From Sabellastarte sp. h YS-2021 (lineage: Eukaryota; Annelida; Polychaeta; Sabellida; Sabellidae), in assembly GCA_964017235.1 (NCBI GenBank), contig OZ024929.1, forward strand, positions 24,301,464 to 24,365,463: a stretch of DNA of 64,000 nucleotides, read 5' to 3'. The notes beneath the pieces are model-generated. The model was not told the origin of the DNA, ran no database searches, and worked only from the letters and a program-made list of their open reading frames with translations. Of this stretch, positions 13,901 through 28,500 are shown in pieces. How positions within the stretch are numbered: the stretch's first letter is position 1; each line of letters opens with the position of its first letter. The position numbers were made by a program, and so were the translations under genes.

Positions 13901-16900
13901 GTAACTAAGTCAAATATGAAGATGTAACGCTGAAATTTGGACAGGTCGTAAGGAAAGTGGCAATCGCAACTTTAGAATAGGTTTGAAACTTACATCTCAA
14001 TGTCAAGGTCACATTAGCCTCTCGTAAGGCTCCAACGGTCAACTACGGTTAACACCTTATTTACTCTGTAACTAAGTGAAATATTAAGATGTAACACTGA
14101 AATTTGGACAGGTCGTAAGGAAAGTGGCACTCGCAACTTTAGAATAGGTTTGAAACTTACATCTCAATGTCAAGGTCACATTAGCCTCTCGTAAGGCTCC
14201 AACGGTCAACCTTTTACTCCGTAACTAAGTCAAATATGAAGATGTAACGCTGAAATTTTGACAGGACATAAGGAAAGTGGCACTCTAAACTTTGGAATAG
14301 GTTTCAGACTTACATCTCAGTGTCAAGGTCATGTTAGCCTCTCATCAGGTTCCAACGGTCAACTACGGTTAACACCTTATTTACTCCGTAACTAAGTCAA
14401 ATATTAAGATGTAATGCTGAAATTTGGACAGGTCGTAAGGAAAGTGGCACTTGCAACTTTAGAATAGGTTTGAAACTTACATCTCAATGTCAAGGTCACA
14501 TTAGCCTCTCGTAAGGCTCCAACGGTCAACCTTTTACTCCGTAACTAAGTCAAATATGAAGATGTAACGCTGAAATTTTGACAGGACATAAGGAAAGTGG
14601 CACTCTAAACTTTGGAATAGGTTTCAGACTTACATCTCAGTGTCAAGGTCATGTTAGCCTCTCATCAGGTTCCAACGGTCAACTACGGTTAACACCTTAT
14701 TTACTCCGTAACTAAGTCAAATATTAAGATGTAACGCTGAAATTTGGACAGGTCGTAAGGAAAGTGGCACTCGCAACTTTAGAATAGGTTTCAGAATTAC
14801 ATCTCAATGTCAAGGTCACATTAGCCTCTCGTAAGGCTCCAACGGTCAACCTTTTACTCCGTAACTAAGTCAAATATGAAGATGTAACGCTGAAATTTTG
14901 ACAGGACATAAGGAAAGTGGCACTCTAAACTTTGGAATAGGTTTCAGACTTACATCTCAGTGTCAAGGTCATGTTAGCCTCTCATCAGGTTCCAACGGTC
15001 AACTACGGTTAACACCTTATTTACTCCGTAACTAAGTCAAATATTAAGATGTAACGCTGAAATTTGGACAGGTCGTAAGGAAAGTGGCAATCGCAACTTT
15101 AGAATAGGTTTGAAACTTACATCTCAATGTCAAGGTCACATTAGCCTCTCGTAAGGCTCCAACGGTCAACTACGGTTAACACCTTATTTACTCTGTAACT
15201 AAGGGAAATATTAAGATGTAACGCTGAAATTTGGACAGGTCGTAAGGAAAGTGGCACTCGCAACTTTAGAATAGGTTTGAAACTTACATCTCAATGTCAA
15301 GGTCACATTAGCCTCTCGTAAGGCTCCAACGGTCAACCTTTTACTCCGTAACTAAGTCAAATATGAAGATGTAACGCTGAAATTTTGACATGACATAAGG
15401 AAAGTGGCACTCTAAACTTTGGAATAGGTTTCAGACTTACATCTCAGTGTCAAGGTCATGTTAGCCTCTCATCAGGTTCCAACGGTCAACTACGGTTAAC
15501 ACCTTATTTACTCTGTAACTAAGTCAAATATTAAGATGTAACGCTGAAATTTGGACAGGTCGTAAGGAAAGTGGCACTCGCAACTTTAGAATAGGTTTGA
15601 AACTTACATCTCAATGTCAAGGTCACATTAGCCTCTCGTAAGGCTCCAACGGTCAACTACGGTTAACACCTTATTTACTCTGTAACTAAGTCAAATATTA
15701 AGATGTAACGCTGAAATTTGGACAGGTCGTAAGGAAAGTGGCACTCACAACTTTAGAATAGGTTTGAAACTTACATCTCAATGTCAAGGTCACATTAGCC
15801 TCTCGTAAGGCTCCAACGGTCAACCTTTTACTCCGTAACTAAGTCAAATATGAAGATGTAACGCTGAAATTTTGACAGGACATAAGGAAAGTGGCACTCT
15901 AAACTTTGGAATAGGTTTCAGACTTACATCTCAGTGTCAAGGTCATGTTAGCCTCTCATCAGGTTCCAACGGTCAACTACGGTTAACACCTTATTTACTC
16001 CGTAACTAAGTCAAATATTAAGATGTAACGCTGAAATTTGGACAGGTCGTAAGGAAAGTGGCACTCGCAACTTTAGAATAGGTTTCAGAATTACATCTCA
16101 ATGTCAAGGTCACATTAGCCTCTCGTAAGGCTCCAACGGTCAACCTTTTACTCCGTAACTAAGTCAAATATGAAGATGTAACGCTGAAATTTTGACAGGA
16201 CATAAGGAAAGTGGCACTCTAAACTTTGGAATAGGTTTCAGACTTACATCTCAGTGTCAAGGTCATGTTAGCCTCTCATCAGGTTCCAACGGTCAACTAC
16301 GGTTAACACCTTATTTACTCCGTAACTAAGTCAAATATTAAGATGTAACGCTGAAATTTGGACAGGTCGTAAGGAAAGTGGCAATCGCAACTTTAGAATA
16401 GGTTTGAAACTTACATCTCAATGTCAAGGTCACATTAGCCTCTCGTAAGGCTCCAACGGTCAACTACGGTTAACACCTTATTTACTCTGTAACTAAGGGA
16501 AATATTAAGATGTAACGCTGAAATTTGGACAGGTCGTAAGGAAAGTGGCACTCGCAACTTTAGAATAGGTTTGAAACTTACATCTCAATGTCAAGGTCAC
16601 ATTAGCCTCTCGTAAGGCTCCAACGGTCAACCTTTTACTCCGTAACTAAGTCAAATATGAAGATGTAACGCTGAAATTTTGACATGACATAAGGAAAGTG
16701 GCACTCTAAACTTTGGAATAGGTTTCAGACTTACATCTCAGTGTCAAGGTCATGTTAGCCTCTCATCAGGTTCCAACGGTCAACTACGGTTAACACCTTA
16801 TTTACTCTGTAACTAAGTCAAATATTAAGATGTAACGCTGAAATTTGGACAGGTCGTAAGGAAAGTGGCACTCGCAACTTTAGAATAGGTTTGAAACTTA

Positions 16901-19900
16901 CATCTCAATGTCAAGGTCACATTAGCCTCTCGTAAGGCTCCAACGGTCAACTACGGTTAACACCTTATTTACTCTGTAACTAAGTCAAATATTAAGATGT
17001 AACGCTGAAATTTGGACAGGTCGTAAGGAAAGTGGCACTCACAACTTTAGAATAGGTTTGAAACTTACATCTCAATGTCAAGGTCACATTAGCCTCTCGT
17101 AAGGCTCCAACGGTCAACCTTTTACTCCGTAACTAAGTCAAATATGAAGATGTAACGCTGAAATTTTGACAGGACATAAGGAAAGTGGCACTCTAAACTT
17201 TGGAATAGGTTTCAGACTTACATCTCAGTGTCAAGGTCATGTTAGCCTCTCATCAGGTTCCAACGGTCAACTACGGTTAACACCTTATTTACTCCGTAAC
17301 TAAGTCAAATATTAAGATGTAACGCTGAAATTTGGACAGGTCGTAAGGAAAGTGGCACTCGCAACTTTAGAATAGGTTTCAGAATTACATCTCAATGTCA
17401 AGGTCACATTAGCCTCTCGTAAGGCTCCAACGGTCAACCTTTTACTCCGTAACTAAGTCAAATATGAAGATGTAACGCTGAAATTTTGACAGGACATAAG
17501 GAAAGTGGCACTCTAAACTTTGGAATAGGTTTCAGACTTACATCTCAGTGTCAAGGTCATGTTAGCCTCTCATCAGGTTCCAACGGTCAACTACGGTTAA
17601 CACCTTATTTACTCCGTAACTAAGTCAAATATTAAGATGTAACGCTGAAATTTGGACAGGTCGTAAGGAAAGTGGCAATCGCAACTTTAGAATAGGTTTG
17701 AAACTTACATCTCAATGTCAAGGTCACATTAGCCTCTCGTAAGGCTCCAACGGTCAACTACGGTTAACACCTTATTTACTCTGTAACTAAGTGAAATATT
17801 AAGATGTAACGCTGAAATTTGGACAGGTCGTAAGGAAAGTGGCACTCGCAACTTTAGAATAGGTTTGAAACTTACATCTCAATGTCAAGGTCACATTAGC
17901 CTCTCGTAAGGCTCCAACGGTCAACCTTTTACTCCGTAACTAAGTCAAATATGAAGATGTAACGCTGAAATTTTGACAGGACATAAGGAAAGTGGCACTC
18001 TAAACTTTGGAATAGGTTTCAGACTTACATCTCAGTGTCAAGGTCATGTTAGCCTCTCATCAGGTTCCAACGGTCAACTACGGTTAACACCTTATTTACT
18101 CCGTAACTAAGTCAAATATTAAGATGTAACGCTGAAATTTGGACAGGTCGTAAGGAAAGTGGCAATCGCAACTTTAGAATAGGTTTGAAACTTACATCTC
18201 AATGTCAAGGTCACATTAGCCTCTCGTAAGGCTCCAACGGTCAACCTTTTACTCCGTAACTAAGTCAAATATGAAGATGTAACGCTGAAATTTTGACAGG
18301 ACATAAGGAAAGTGGCACTCTAAACTTTGGAATAGGTTTCAGACTTACATCTCAGTGTCAAGGTCATGTTAGCCTCTCATCAGGTTCCAACGGTCAACTA
18401 CGGTTAACACCTTATTTACTCTGTAACTAAGTCAAATATTAAGATGTAACGCTGAAATTTGGACAGGTCGTAAGGAAAGTGGCACTCGCAACTTTAGAAT
18501 AGGTTTGAAACTTACATCTCAATGTCAAGGTCACATTAGCCTCTCGTAAGGCTCCAACGGTCAACTACGGTTAACACCTTATTTACTCTGTAACTAAGTC
18601 AAATATTAAGATGTAACGCTGAAATTTGGACAGGTCGTAAGGAAAGTGGCACTCACAACTTTAGAATAGGTTTGAAACTTACATCTCAATGTCAAGGTCA
18701 CATTAGCCTCTCGTAAGGCTCCAACGGTCAACTACGGTTAACACCTTATTTACTCCGTAACTAAGTCAAATATGAAGATGTAACGCTGAAATTTTGACAG
18801 GACATAAGGAAAGTGGCACTCTAAACTTTGGAATAGGTTTCAGACTTACATCTCAGTGTCAAGGTCATGTTAGCCTCTCATCAGGTTCCAACGGTCAACT
18901 ACGGTTAACACCTTATTTACTCCGTAACTAAGTCAAATATTAAGATGTAACGCTGAAATTTGGACAGGTCGTAAGGAAAGTGGCACTCGCAACTTTAGAA
19001 TAGGTTTGAAACTTACATCTCAATGTCAAGGTCACATTAGCCTCTCGTAAGGCTCCAACGGTCAACCTTTTACTCCGTAACTAAGTCAAATATGAAGATG
19101 TAACGCTGAAATTTTGACAGGACATAAGGAAAGTGGCACTCTAAACTTTGGAATAGGTTTCAGACTTACATCTCAGTGTCAAGGTCATGTTAGCCTCTCA
19201 TCAGGTTCCAACGGTCAACTACGGTTAACACCTTATTTACTCCGTAACTAAGTCAAATATTAAGATGTAATGCTGAAATTTGGACAGGTCGTAAGGAAAG
19301 TGGCACTCGCAACTTTAGAATAGGTTTGAAACTTACATCTCAATGTCAAGGTCACATTAGCCTCTCGTAAGGCTCCAACGGTCAACCTTTTACTCCGTAA
19401 CTAAGTCAAATATGAAGATGTAACGCTGAAATTTTGACAGGACATAAGGAAAGTGGCACTCTAAACTTTGGAATAGGTTTCAGACTTACATCTCAGTGTC
19501 AAGGTCATGTTAGCCTCTCATCAGGTTCCAACGGTCAACTACGGTTAACACCTTATTTACTCCGTAACTAAGTCAAATATTAAGATGTAATGCTGAAATT
19601 TGGACAGGTCGTAAGGAAAGTGGCACTCGCAACTTTAGAATAGGTTTGAAACTTACATCTCAATGTCAAGGTCACATTAGCCTCTCGTAAGGCTCCAACG
19701 GTCAACCTTTTACTCCGTAACTAAGTCAAATATGAAGATGTAACGCTGAAATTTTCACAGGACATAAGGAAAGTGGCACTCTAAACTTTGGAATAGGTTT
19801 CAGACTTACATCTCAGTGTCAAGGTCATGTTAGCCTCTCATCAGGTTCCAATGGTCAACTACGGTTAACCCCTTATTTACTCTGTAACTAAGTCAAATAT

Positions 19901-22900
19901 GAAGATGTAACGCTGAAATTTGGACAGGTCGTAAGGAAAGTGGCAATCGCAACTTTAGAATAGGTTTGAAACTTACATCTCAATGTCAAGGTCACATTAG
20001 CCTCTCGTAAGGCTCCAACGGTCAACTACGGTTAACACCTTATTTACTCTGTAACTAAGTGAAATATTAAGATGTAACACTGAAATTTGGACAGGTCGTA
20101 AGGAAAGTGGCACTCGCAACTTTAGAATAGGTTTGAAACTTACATCTCAATGTCAAGGTCACATTAGCCTCTCGTAAGGCTCCAACGGTCAACCTTTTAC
20201 TCCGTAACTAAGTCAAATATGAAGATGTAACGCTGAAATTTTGACAGGACATAAGGAAAGTGGCACTCTAAACTTTGGAATAGGTTTCAGACTTACATCT
20301 CAGTGTCAAGGTCATGTTAGCCTCTCATCAGGTTCCAACGGTCAACTACGGTTAACACCTTATTTACTCTGTAACTAAGTCAAATATTAAGATGTAATGC
20401 TGAAATTTGGACAGGTCGTAAGGAAAGTGGCACTCGCAACTTTAGAATAGGTTTGAAACTTACATCTCAATGTCAAGGTCACATTAGCCTCTCGTAAGGC
20501 TCCAACGGTCAACCTTTTACTCTGTAACTAAGTCAAATATGAAGATGTAACGCTGAAATTTTGACAGGACATAAGGAAAGTGGCACTCTAAACTTTGGAA
20601 TAGGTTTCAGACTTACATCTCAGTGTCAAGGTCATGTTAGCCTCTCATCAGGTTCCAACGGTCAACTACGGTTAACACCTTATTTACTCCGTAACTAAGT
20701 CAAATATTAAGATGTAATGCTGAAATTTGGACAGGTCGTAAGGAAAGTGGCACTCGCAACTTTAGAATAGGTTTGAAACTTACATCTCAATGTCAAGGTC
20801 ACATTAGCCTCTCGTAAGGCTCCAACGGTCAACCTTTTACTCCGTAACTAAGTCAAATATGAAGATGTAACGCTGAAATTTTGACAGGACATAAGGAAAG
20901 TGGCACTCTAAACTTTGGAATAGGTTTCAGACTTACATCTCAGTGTCAAGGTCATGTTAGCCTCTCATCAGGTTCCAACGGTCAACTACGGTTAACACCT
21001 TATTTACTCCGTAACTAAGTCAAATATTAAGATGTAATGCTGAAATTTGGACAGGTCGTAAGGAAAGTGGCACTCGCAACTTTAGAATAGGTTTGAAACT
21101 TACATCTCAATGTCAAGGTCACATTAGCCTCTCGTAAGGCTCCAACGGTCAACCTTTTACTCCGTAACTAAGTCAAATATGAAGATGTAACGCTGAAATT
21201 TTGACAGGACATAAGGAAAGTGGCACTCTAAACTTTGGAATAGGTTTCAGACTTACATCTCAGTGTCAAGGTCATGTTAGCCTCTCATCAGGTTCCAATG
21301 GTCAACTACGGTTAACCCCTTATTTACTCTGTAACTAAGTCAAATATGAAGATGTAACGCTGAAATTTGGACAGGTCGTAAGGAAAGTGGCAATCGCAAC
21401 TTTAGAATAGGTTTGAAACTTACATCTCAATGTCAAGGTCACATTAGCCTCTCGTAAGGCTCCAACGGTCAACTACGGTTAACACCTTATTTACTCTGTA
21501 ACTAAGTGAAATATTAAGATGTAACACTGAAATTTGGACAGGTCGTAAGGAAAGTGGCACTCGCAACTTTAGAATAGGTTTGAAACTTACATCTCAATGT
21601 CAAGGTCACATTAGCCTCTCGTAAGGCTCCAACGGTCAACCTTTTACTCCGTAACTAAGTCAAATATGAAGATGTAACGCTGAAATTTTGACAGGACATA
21701 AGGAAAGTGGCACTCTAAACTTTGGAATAGGTTTCAGACTTACATCTCAGTGTCAAGGTCATGTTAGCCTCTCATCAGGTTCCAACGGTCAACTACGGTT
21801 AACACCTTATTTACTCCGTAACTAAGTCAAATATTAAGATGTAATGCTGAAATTTGGACAGGTCGTAAGGAAAGTGGCACTCGCAACTTTAGAATAGGTT
21901 TGAAACTTACATCTCAATGTCAAGGTCACATTAGCCTCTCGTAAGGCTCCAACGGTCAACCTTTTACTCCGTAACTAAGTCAAATATGAAGATGTAACGC
22001 TGAAATTTTGACAGGACATAAGGAAAGTGGCACTCTAAACTTTGGAATAGGTTTCAGACTTACATCTCAGTGTCAAGGTCATGTTAGCCTCTCATCAGGT
22101 TCCAACGGTCAACTACGGTTAACACCTTATTTACTCCGTAACTAAGTCAAATATTAAGATGTAATGCTGAAATTTGGACAGGTCGTAAGGAAAGTGGCAC
22201 TCGCAACTTTAGAATAGGTTTGAAACTTACATCTCAATGTCAAGGTCACATTAGCCTCTCGTAAGGCTCCAACGGTCAACCTTTTACTCCGTAACTAAGT
22301 CAAATATGAAGATGTAACGCTGAAATTTTGACAGGACATAAGGAAAGTGGCACTCTAAACTTTGGAATAGGTTTCAGACTTACATCTCAGTGTCAAGGTC
22401 ATGTTAGCCTCTCATCAGGTTCCAATGGTCAACTACGGTTAACCCCTTATTTACTCTGTAACTAAGTCAAATATGAAGATGTAACGCTGAAATTTGGACA
22501 GGTCGTAAGGAAAGTGGCAATCGCAACTTTAGAATAGGTTTGAAACTTACATCTCAATGTCAAGGTCACATTAGCCTCTCGTAAGGCTCCAACGGTCAAC
22601 TACGGTTAACACCTTATTTACTCTGTAACTAAGTGAAATATTAAGATGTAACACTGAAATTTGGACAGGTCGTAAGGAAAGTGGCACTCGCAACTTTAGA
22701 ATAGGTTTGAAACTTACATCTCAATGTCAAGGTCACATTAGCCTCTCGTAAGGCTCCAACGGTCAACCTTTTACTCCGTAACTAAGTCAAATATGAAGAT
22801 GTAACGCTGAAATTTTGACAGGACATAAGGAAAGTGGCACTCTAAACTTTGGAATAGGTTTCAGACTTACATCTCAGTGTCAAGGTCATGTTAGCCTCTC

Positions 22901-24799
22901 ATCAGGTTCCAACGGTCAACTACGGTTAACACCTTATTTACTCTGTAACTAAGTCAAATATTAAGATGTAATGCTGAAATTTGGACAGGTCGTAAGGAAA
23001 GTGGCACTCGCAACTTTAGAATAGGTTTGAAACTTACATCTCAATGTCAAGGTCACATTAGCCTCTCGTAAGGCTCCAACGGTCAACCTTTTACTCTGTA
23101 ACTAAGTCAAATATGAAGATGTAACGCTGAAATTTTGACAGGACATAAGGAAAGTGGCACTCTAAACTTTGGAATAGGTTTCAGACTTACATCTCAGTGT
23201 CAAGGTCATGTTAGCCTCTCATCAGGTTCCAACGGTCAACTACGGTTAACACCTTATTTACTCCGTAACTAAGTCAAATATTAAGATGTAATGCTGAAAT
23301 TTGGACAGGTCGTAAGGAAAGTGGCACTCGCAACTTTAGAATAGGTTTGAAACTTACATCTCAATGTCAAGGTCACATTAGCCTCTCGTAAGGCTCCAAC
23401 GGTCAACCTTTTACTCCGTAACTAAGTCAAATATGAAGATGTAACGCTGAAATTTTGACAGGACATAAGGAAAGTGGCACTCTAAACTTTGGAATAGGTT
23501 TCAGACTTACATCTCAGTGTCAAGGTCATGTTAGCCTCTCATCAGGTTCCAACGGTCAACTACGGTTAACACCTTATTTACTCCGTAACTAAGTCAAATA
23601 TTAAGATGTAATGCTGAAATTTGGACAGGTCGTAAGGAAAGTGGCACTCGCAACTTTAGAATAGGTTTGAAACTTACATCTCAATGTCAAGGTCACATTA
23701 GCCTCTCGTAAGGCTCCAACGGTCAACCTTTTACTCCGTAACTAAGTCAAATATGAAGATGTAACGCTGAAATTTTGACAGGACATAAGGAAAGTGGCAC
23801 TCTAAACTTTGGAATAGGTTTCAGACTTACATCTCAGTGTCAAGGTCATGTTAGCCTCTCATCAGGTTCCAATGGTCAACTACGGTTAACCCCTTATTTA
23901 CTCTGTAACTAAGTCAAATATGAAGATGTAACGCTGAAATTTGGACAGGTCGTAAGGAAAGTGGCAATCGCAACTTTAGAATAGGTTTGAAACTTACATC
24001 TCAATGTCAAGGTCACATTAGCCTCTCGTAAGGCTCCAACGGTCAACTACGGTTAACACCTTATTTACTCTGTAACTAAGTGAAATATTAAGATGTAACA
24101 CTGAAATTTGGACAGGTCGTAAGGAAAGTGGCACTCGCAACTTTAGAATAGGTTTGAAACTTACATCTCAATGTCAAGGTCACATTAGCCTCTCGTAAGG
24201 CTCCAACGGTCAACCTTTTACTCCGTAACTAAGTCAAATATGAAGATGTAACGCTGAAATTTTGACAGGACATAAGGAAAGTGGCACTCTAAACTTTGGA
24301 ATAGGTTTCAGACTTACATCTCAGTGTCAAGGTCATGTTAGCCTCTCATCAGGTTCCAACGGTCAACTACGGTTAACACCTTATTTACTCTGTAACTAAG
24401 TCAAATATTAAGATGTAATGCTGAAATTTGGACAGGTCGTAAGGAAAGTGGCACTCGCAACTTTAGAATAGGTTTGAAACTTACATCTCAATGTCAAGGT
24501 CACATTAGCCTCTCGTAAGGCTCCAACGGTCAACCTTTTACTCTGTAACTAAGTCAAATATGAAGATGTAACGCTGAAATTTTGACAGGACATAAGGAAA
24601 GTGGCACTCTAAACTTTGGAATAGGTTTCAGACTTACATCTCAGTGTCAAGGTCATGTTAGCCTCTCATCAGGTTCCAACGGTCAACTACGGTTAACACC
24701 TTATTTACTCCGTAACTAAGTCAAATATTAAGATGTAACGCTGAAATTTGGACAGGTCGTAAGGAAAGTGGCACTCGCAACTTTAGAATAGGTTTCAGA
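4960..24799. repeat. Superduplication copy 1 (19,840-bp period)
   Basis: Rare variants inside the satellite recur exactly 19,840 bp downstream: 'gcaactgtag' at 7371 and 27211, 'tttactacgt' at 7771 and 27611, 'ctaagcgaaa' at 10371 and 30211, and 'tgtttaggtc' at 6251 and 26091. The match starts between about 4860 and 4960, because upstream of it monomer types no longer agree (A at 4801, B at 24641). Copy 1 therefore runs directly into copy 2. The length fits 73 monomers of 167 bp plus 50 of 153 bp minus the 1-bp deletion near 6052; that split is arithmetic, not a count. Confidence 0.85.
15201..17788. repeat. 1,294-bp higher-order repeat, tandem copies in superduplication copy 1
   Basis: The A-monomer variant 'ctaaggg' or 'ctaagtg' recurs at 15201, 16495 and 17789, a spacing of exactly 1,294 bp. 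This equals five 167-bp and three 153-bp monomers. The neighbouring variant 'ttgacatgac' at 15385 and 16679 has the same 1,294-bp spacing. Superduplication copy 2 has one block fewer here, so the extra block arose or was lost after the 19.8-kb duplication. Confidence 0.8.
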
Positions 24800-25540
24800 A
24801 TTACATCTCAATGTCAAGGTCACATTAGCCTCTCGTAAGGCTCCAACGGTCAACCTTTTACTCCGTAACTAAGTCAAATATGAAGATGTAACGCTGAAAT
24901 TTTGACAGGACATAAGGAAAGTGGCACTCTAAACTTTGGAATAGGTTTCAGACTTACATCTCAGTGTCAAGGTCATGTTAGCCTCTCATCAGGTTCCAAC
25001 GGTCAACTACGGTTAACACCTTATTTACTCCGTAACTAAGTCAAATATTAAGATGTAACGCTGAAATTTGGACAGGTCGTAAGGAAAGTGGCAATCGCAA
25101 CTTTAGAATAGGTTTGAAACTTACATCTCAATGTCAAGGTCACATTAGCCTCTCGTAAGGCTCCAACGGTCAACTACGGTTAACACCTTATTTACTCTGT
25201 AACTAAGTGAAATATTAAGATGTAACGCTGAAATTTGGACAGGTCGTAAGGAAAGTGGCACTCGCAACTTTAGAATAGGTTTGAAACTTACATCTCAATG
25301 TCAAGGTCACATTAGCCTCTCGTAAGGCTCCAACGGTCAACCTTTTACTCCGTAACTAAGTCAAATATGAAGATGTAACGCTGAAATTTTGACAGGACAT
25401 AAGGAAAGTGGCACTCTAAACTTTGGAATAGGTTTCAGACTTACATCTCAGTGTCAAGGTCATGTTAGCCTCTCATCAGGTTCCAACGGTCAACTACGGT
25501 TAACACCTTATTTACTCCGTAACTAAGTCAAATATTAAGA
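20074..25540. repeat. Block of 1,447/1,127-bp higher-order repeats
   Basis: The variant 'gtaacactga' marks one A monomer per repeat at 20074, 21521, 22648 and 24095. The spacings are 1,447, 1,127 and 1,447 bp, which equal 5A+4B, 4A+3B and 5A+4B. The repeats differ only by whole A-B dimers, as expected of unequal exchange in dimer register. The right limit is approximate. Confidence 0.75.
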
Positions 25541-28500
25541 TGTAATGCTGAAATTTGGACAGGTCGTAAGGAAAGTGGCACTCGCAACTTTAGAATAGGT
25601 TTGAAACTTACATCTCAATGTCAAGGTCACATTAGCCTCTCGTAAGGCTCCAACGGTCAACCTTTTACTCCGTAACTAAGTCAAATATGAAGATGTAACG
25701 CTGAAATTTTGACAGGACATAAGGAAAGTGGCACTCTAAACTTTGGAATAGGTTTCAGACTTACATCTCAGTGTCAAGGTCATGTTAGCCTCTCATCAGG
25801 TTCCAACGGTCAACTACGGTTAACACCTTATTTACTCCGTAACTAAGTCAAATATTAAGATGTAACGCTGAAATTTGGACAGGTCGTAAGGAAGTGGCAC
25901 TCGCCATTTTAGAATAGGTTTCAGAATTACATCTCAATGTCAAGGTCACATTAGCCTCTCGTAAGGCTCCAACGGTCAACCTTTTACTCCGTAACTAAGT
26001 CAAATATGAAGATGTAACGCTGAAATTTTGACAGGACATAAGGAAAGTGGCACTCTAAACTTTGGAATAGGTTTCAGACTTACATCTCAGTGTTTAGGTC
26101 ATGTTAGCCTCTCATCAGGTTCCAACGGTCAACTACGGTTAACACCTTATTTACTCCGTAACTAAGTCAAATATTAAGATGTAACGCTGAAATTTGGACA
26201 GGTCGTAAGGAAAGTGGCACTCGCAACTTTAGAATAGGTTTGAAACTTACATCTCAATGTCAAGGTCACATTAGCCTCTCGTAAGGCTCCAACGGTCAAC
26301 CTTTTACTCCGTAACTAAGTCAAATATGAAGATGTAACGCTGAAATTTTGACAGGACATAAGGAAAGTGGCACTCTAAACTTTGGAATAGGTTTCAGACT
26401 TACATCTCAGTGTCAAGGTCATGTTAGCCTCTCATCAGGTTCCAATGGTCAACTACGGTTAACCCCTTATTTACTCTGTAACTAAGTCAAATATGAAGAT
26501 GTAACGCTGAAATTTGGACAGGTCGTAAGGAAAGTGGCAATCGCAACTTTAGAATAGGTTTGAAACTTACATCTCAATGTCAAGGTCACATTAGCCTCTC
26601 GTAAGGCTCCAACGGTCAACTACGGTTAACACCTTATTTACTCTGTAACTAAGTCAAATATTAAGATGTAACGCTGAAATTTGGACAGGTCGTAAGGAAA
26701 GTGGCACTCGCAACTTTAGAATAGGTTTGAAACTTACATCTCAATGTCAAGGTCACATTAGCCTCTCGTAAGGCTCCAACGGTCAACTACGGTTAACACC
26801 TTATTTACTCTGTAACTAAGTCAAATATTAAGATGTAACGCTGAAATTTGGACAGGTCGTAAGGAAAGTGGCACTCACAACTTTAGAATAGGTTTGAAAC
26901 TTACATCTCAATGTCAAGGTCACATTAGCCTCTCGTAAGGCTCCAACGGTCAACTACGGTTAACACCTTATTTACTCCGTAACTAAGTCAAATATGAAGA
27001 TGTAACGCTGAAATTTTGACAGGACATAAGGAAAGTGGCACTCTAAACTTTGGAATAGGTTTCAGACTTACATCTCAGTGTCAAGGTCATGTTAGCCTCT
27101 CATCAGGTTCCAACGGTCAACTACGGTTAACACCTTATTTACTCCGTAACTAAGTCAAATATTAAGATGTAACGCTGAAATTTGGACAGGTCGTAAGGAA
27201 AGTGGCACTCGCAACTGTAGAATAGGTTTGAAACTTACATCTCAATGTCAAGGTCACATTAGCCTCTCGTAAGGCTCCAACGGTCAACCTTTTACTCCGT
27301 AACTAAGTCAAATATGAAGATGTAACGCTGAAATTTTGACAGGACATAAGGAAAGTGGCACTCTAAACTTTGGAATAGGTTTCAGACTTACATCTCAGTG
27401 TCAAGGTCATGTTAGCCTCTCATCAGGTTCCAACGGTCAACTACGGTTAACACCTTATTTACTCCGTAACTAAGTCAAATATTAAGATGTAATGCTGAAA
27501 TTTGGACAGGTCGTAAGGAAAGTGGCACTCGCAACTTTAGAATAGGTTTGAAACTTACATCTCAATGTCAAGGTCACATTAGCCTCTCGTAAGGCTCCAA
27601 CGGTCAACCTTTTACTACGTAACTAAGTCAAATATGAAGATGTAACGCTGAAATTTTGACAGGACATAAGGAAAGTGGCACTCTAAACTTTGGAATAGGT
27701 TTCAGACTTACATCTCAGTGTCAAGGTCATGTTAGCCTCTCATCAGGTTCCAATGGTCAACTACGGTTAACCCCTTATTTACTCTGTAACTAAGTCAAAT
27801 ATGAAGATGTAACGCTGAAATTTGGACAGGTCGTAAGGAAAGTGGCAATCGCAACTTTAGAATAGGTTTGAAACTTACATCTCAATGTCAAGGTCACATT
27901 AGCCTCTCGTAAGGCTCCAACGGTCAACTACGGTTAACACCTTATTTACTCTGTAACTAAGTGAAATATTAAGATGTAACACTGAAATTTGGACAGGTCG
28001 TAAGGAAAGTGGCACTCGCAACTTTAGAATAGGTTTGAAACTTACATCTCAATGTCAAGGTCACATTAGCCTCTCGTAAGGCTCCAACGGTCAACCTTTT
28101 ACTCCGTAACTAAGTCAAATATGAAGATGTAACGCTGAAATTTTGACAGGACATAAGGAAAGTGGCACTCTAAACTTTGGAATAGGTTTCAGACTTACAT
28201 CTCAGTGTCAAGGTCATGTTAGCCTCTCATCAGGTTCCAACGGTCAACTACGGTTAACACCTTATTTACTCCGTAACTAAGTCAAATATTAAGATGTAAT
28301 GCTGAAATTTGGACAGGTCGTAAGGAAAGTGGCACTCGCAACTTTAGAATAGGTTTGAAACTTACATCTCAATGTCAAGGTCACATTAGCCTCTCGTAAG
28401 GCTCCAACGGTCAACCTTTTACTCCGTAACTAAGTCAAATATGAAGATGTAACGCTGAAATTTTGACAGGACATAAGGAAAGTGGCACTCTAAACTTTGG

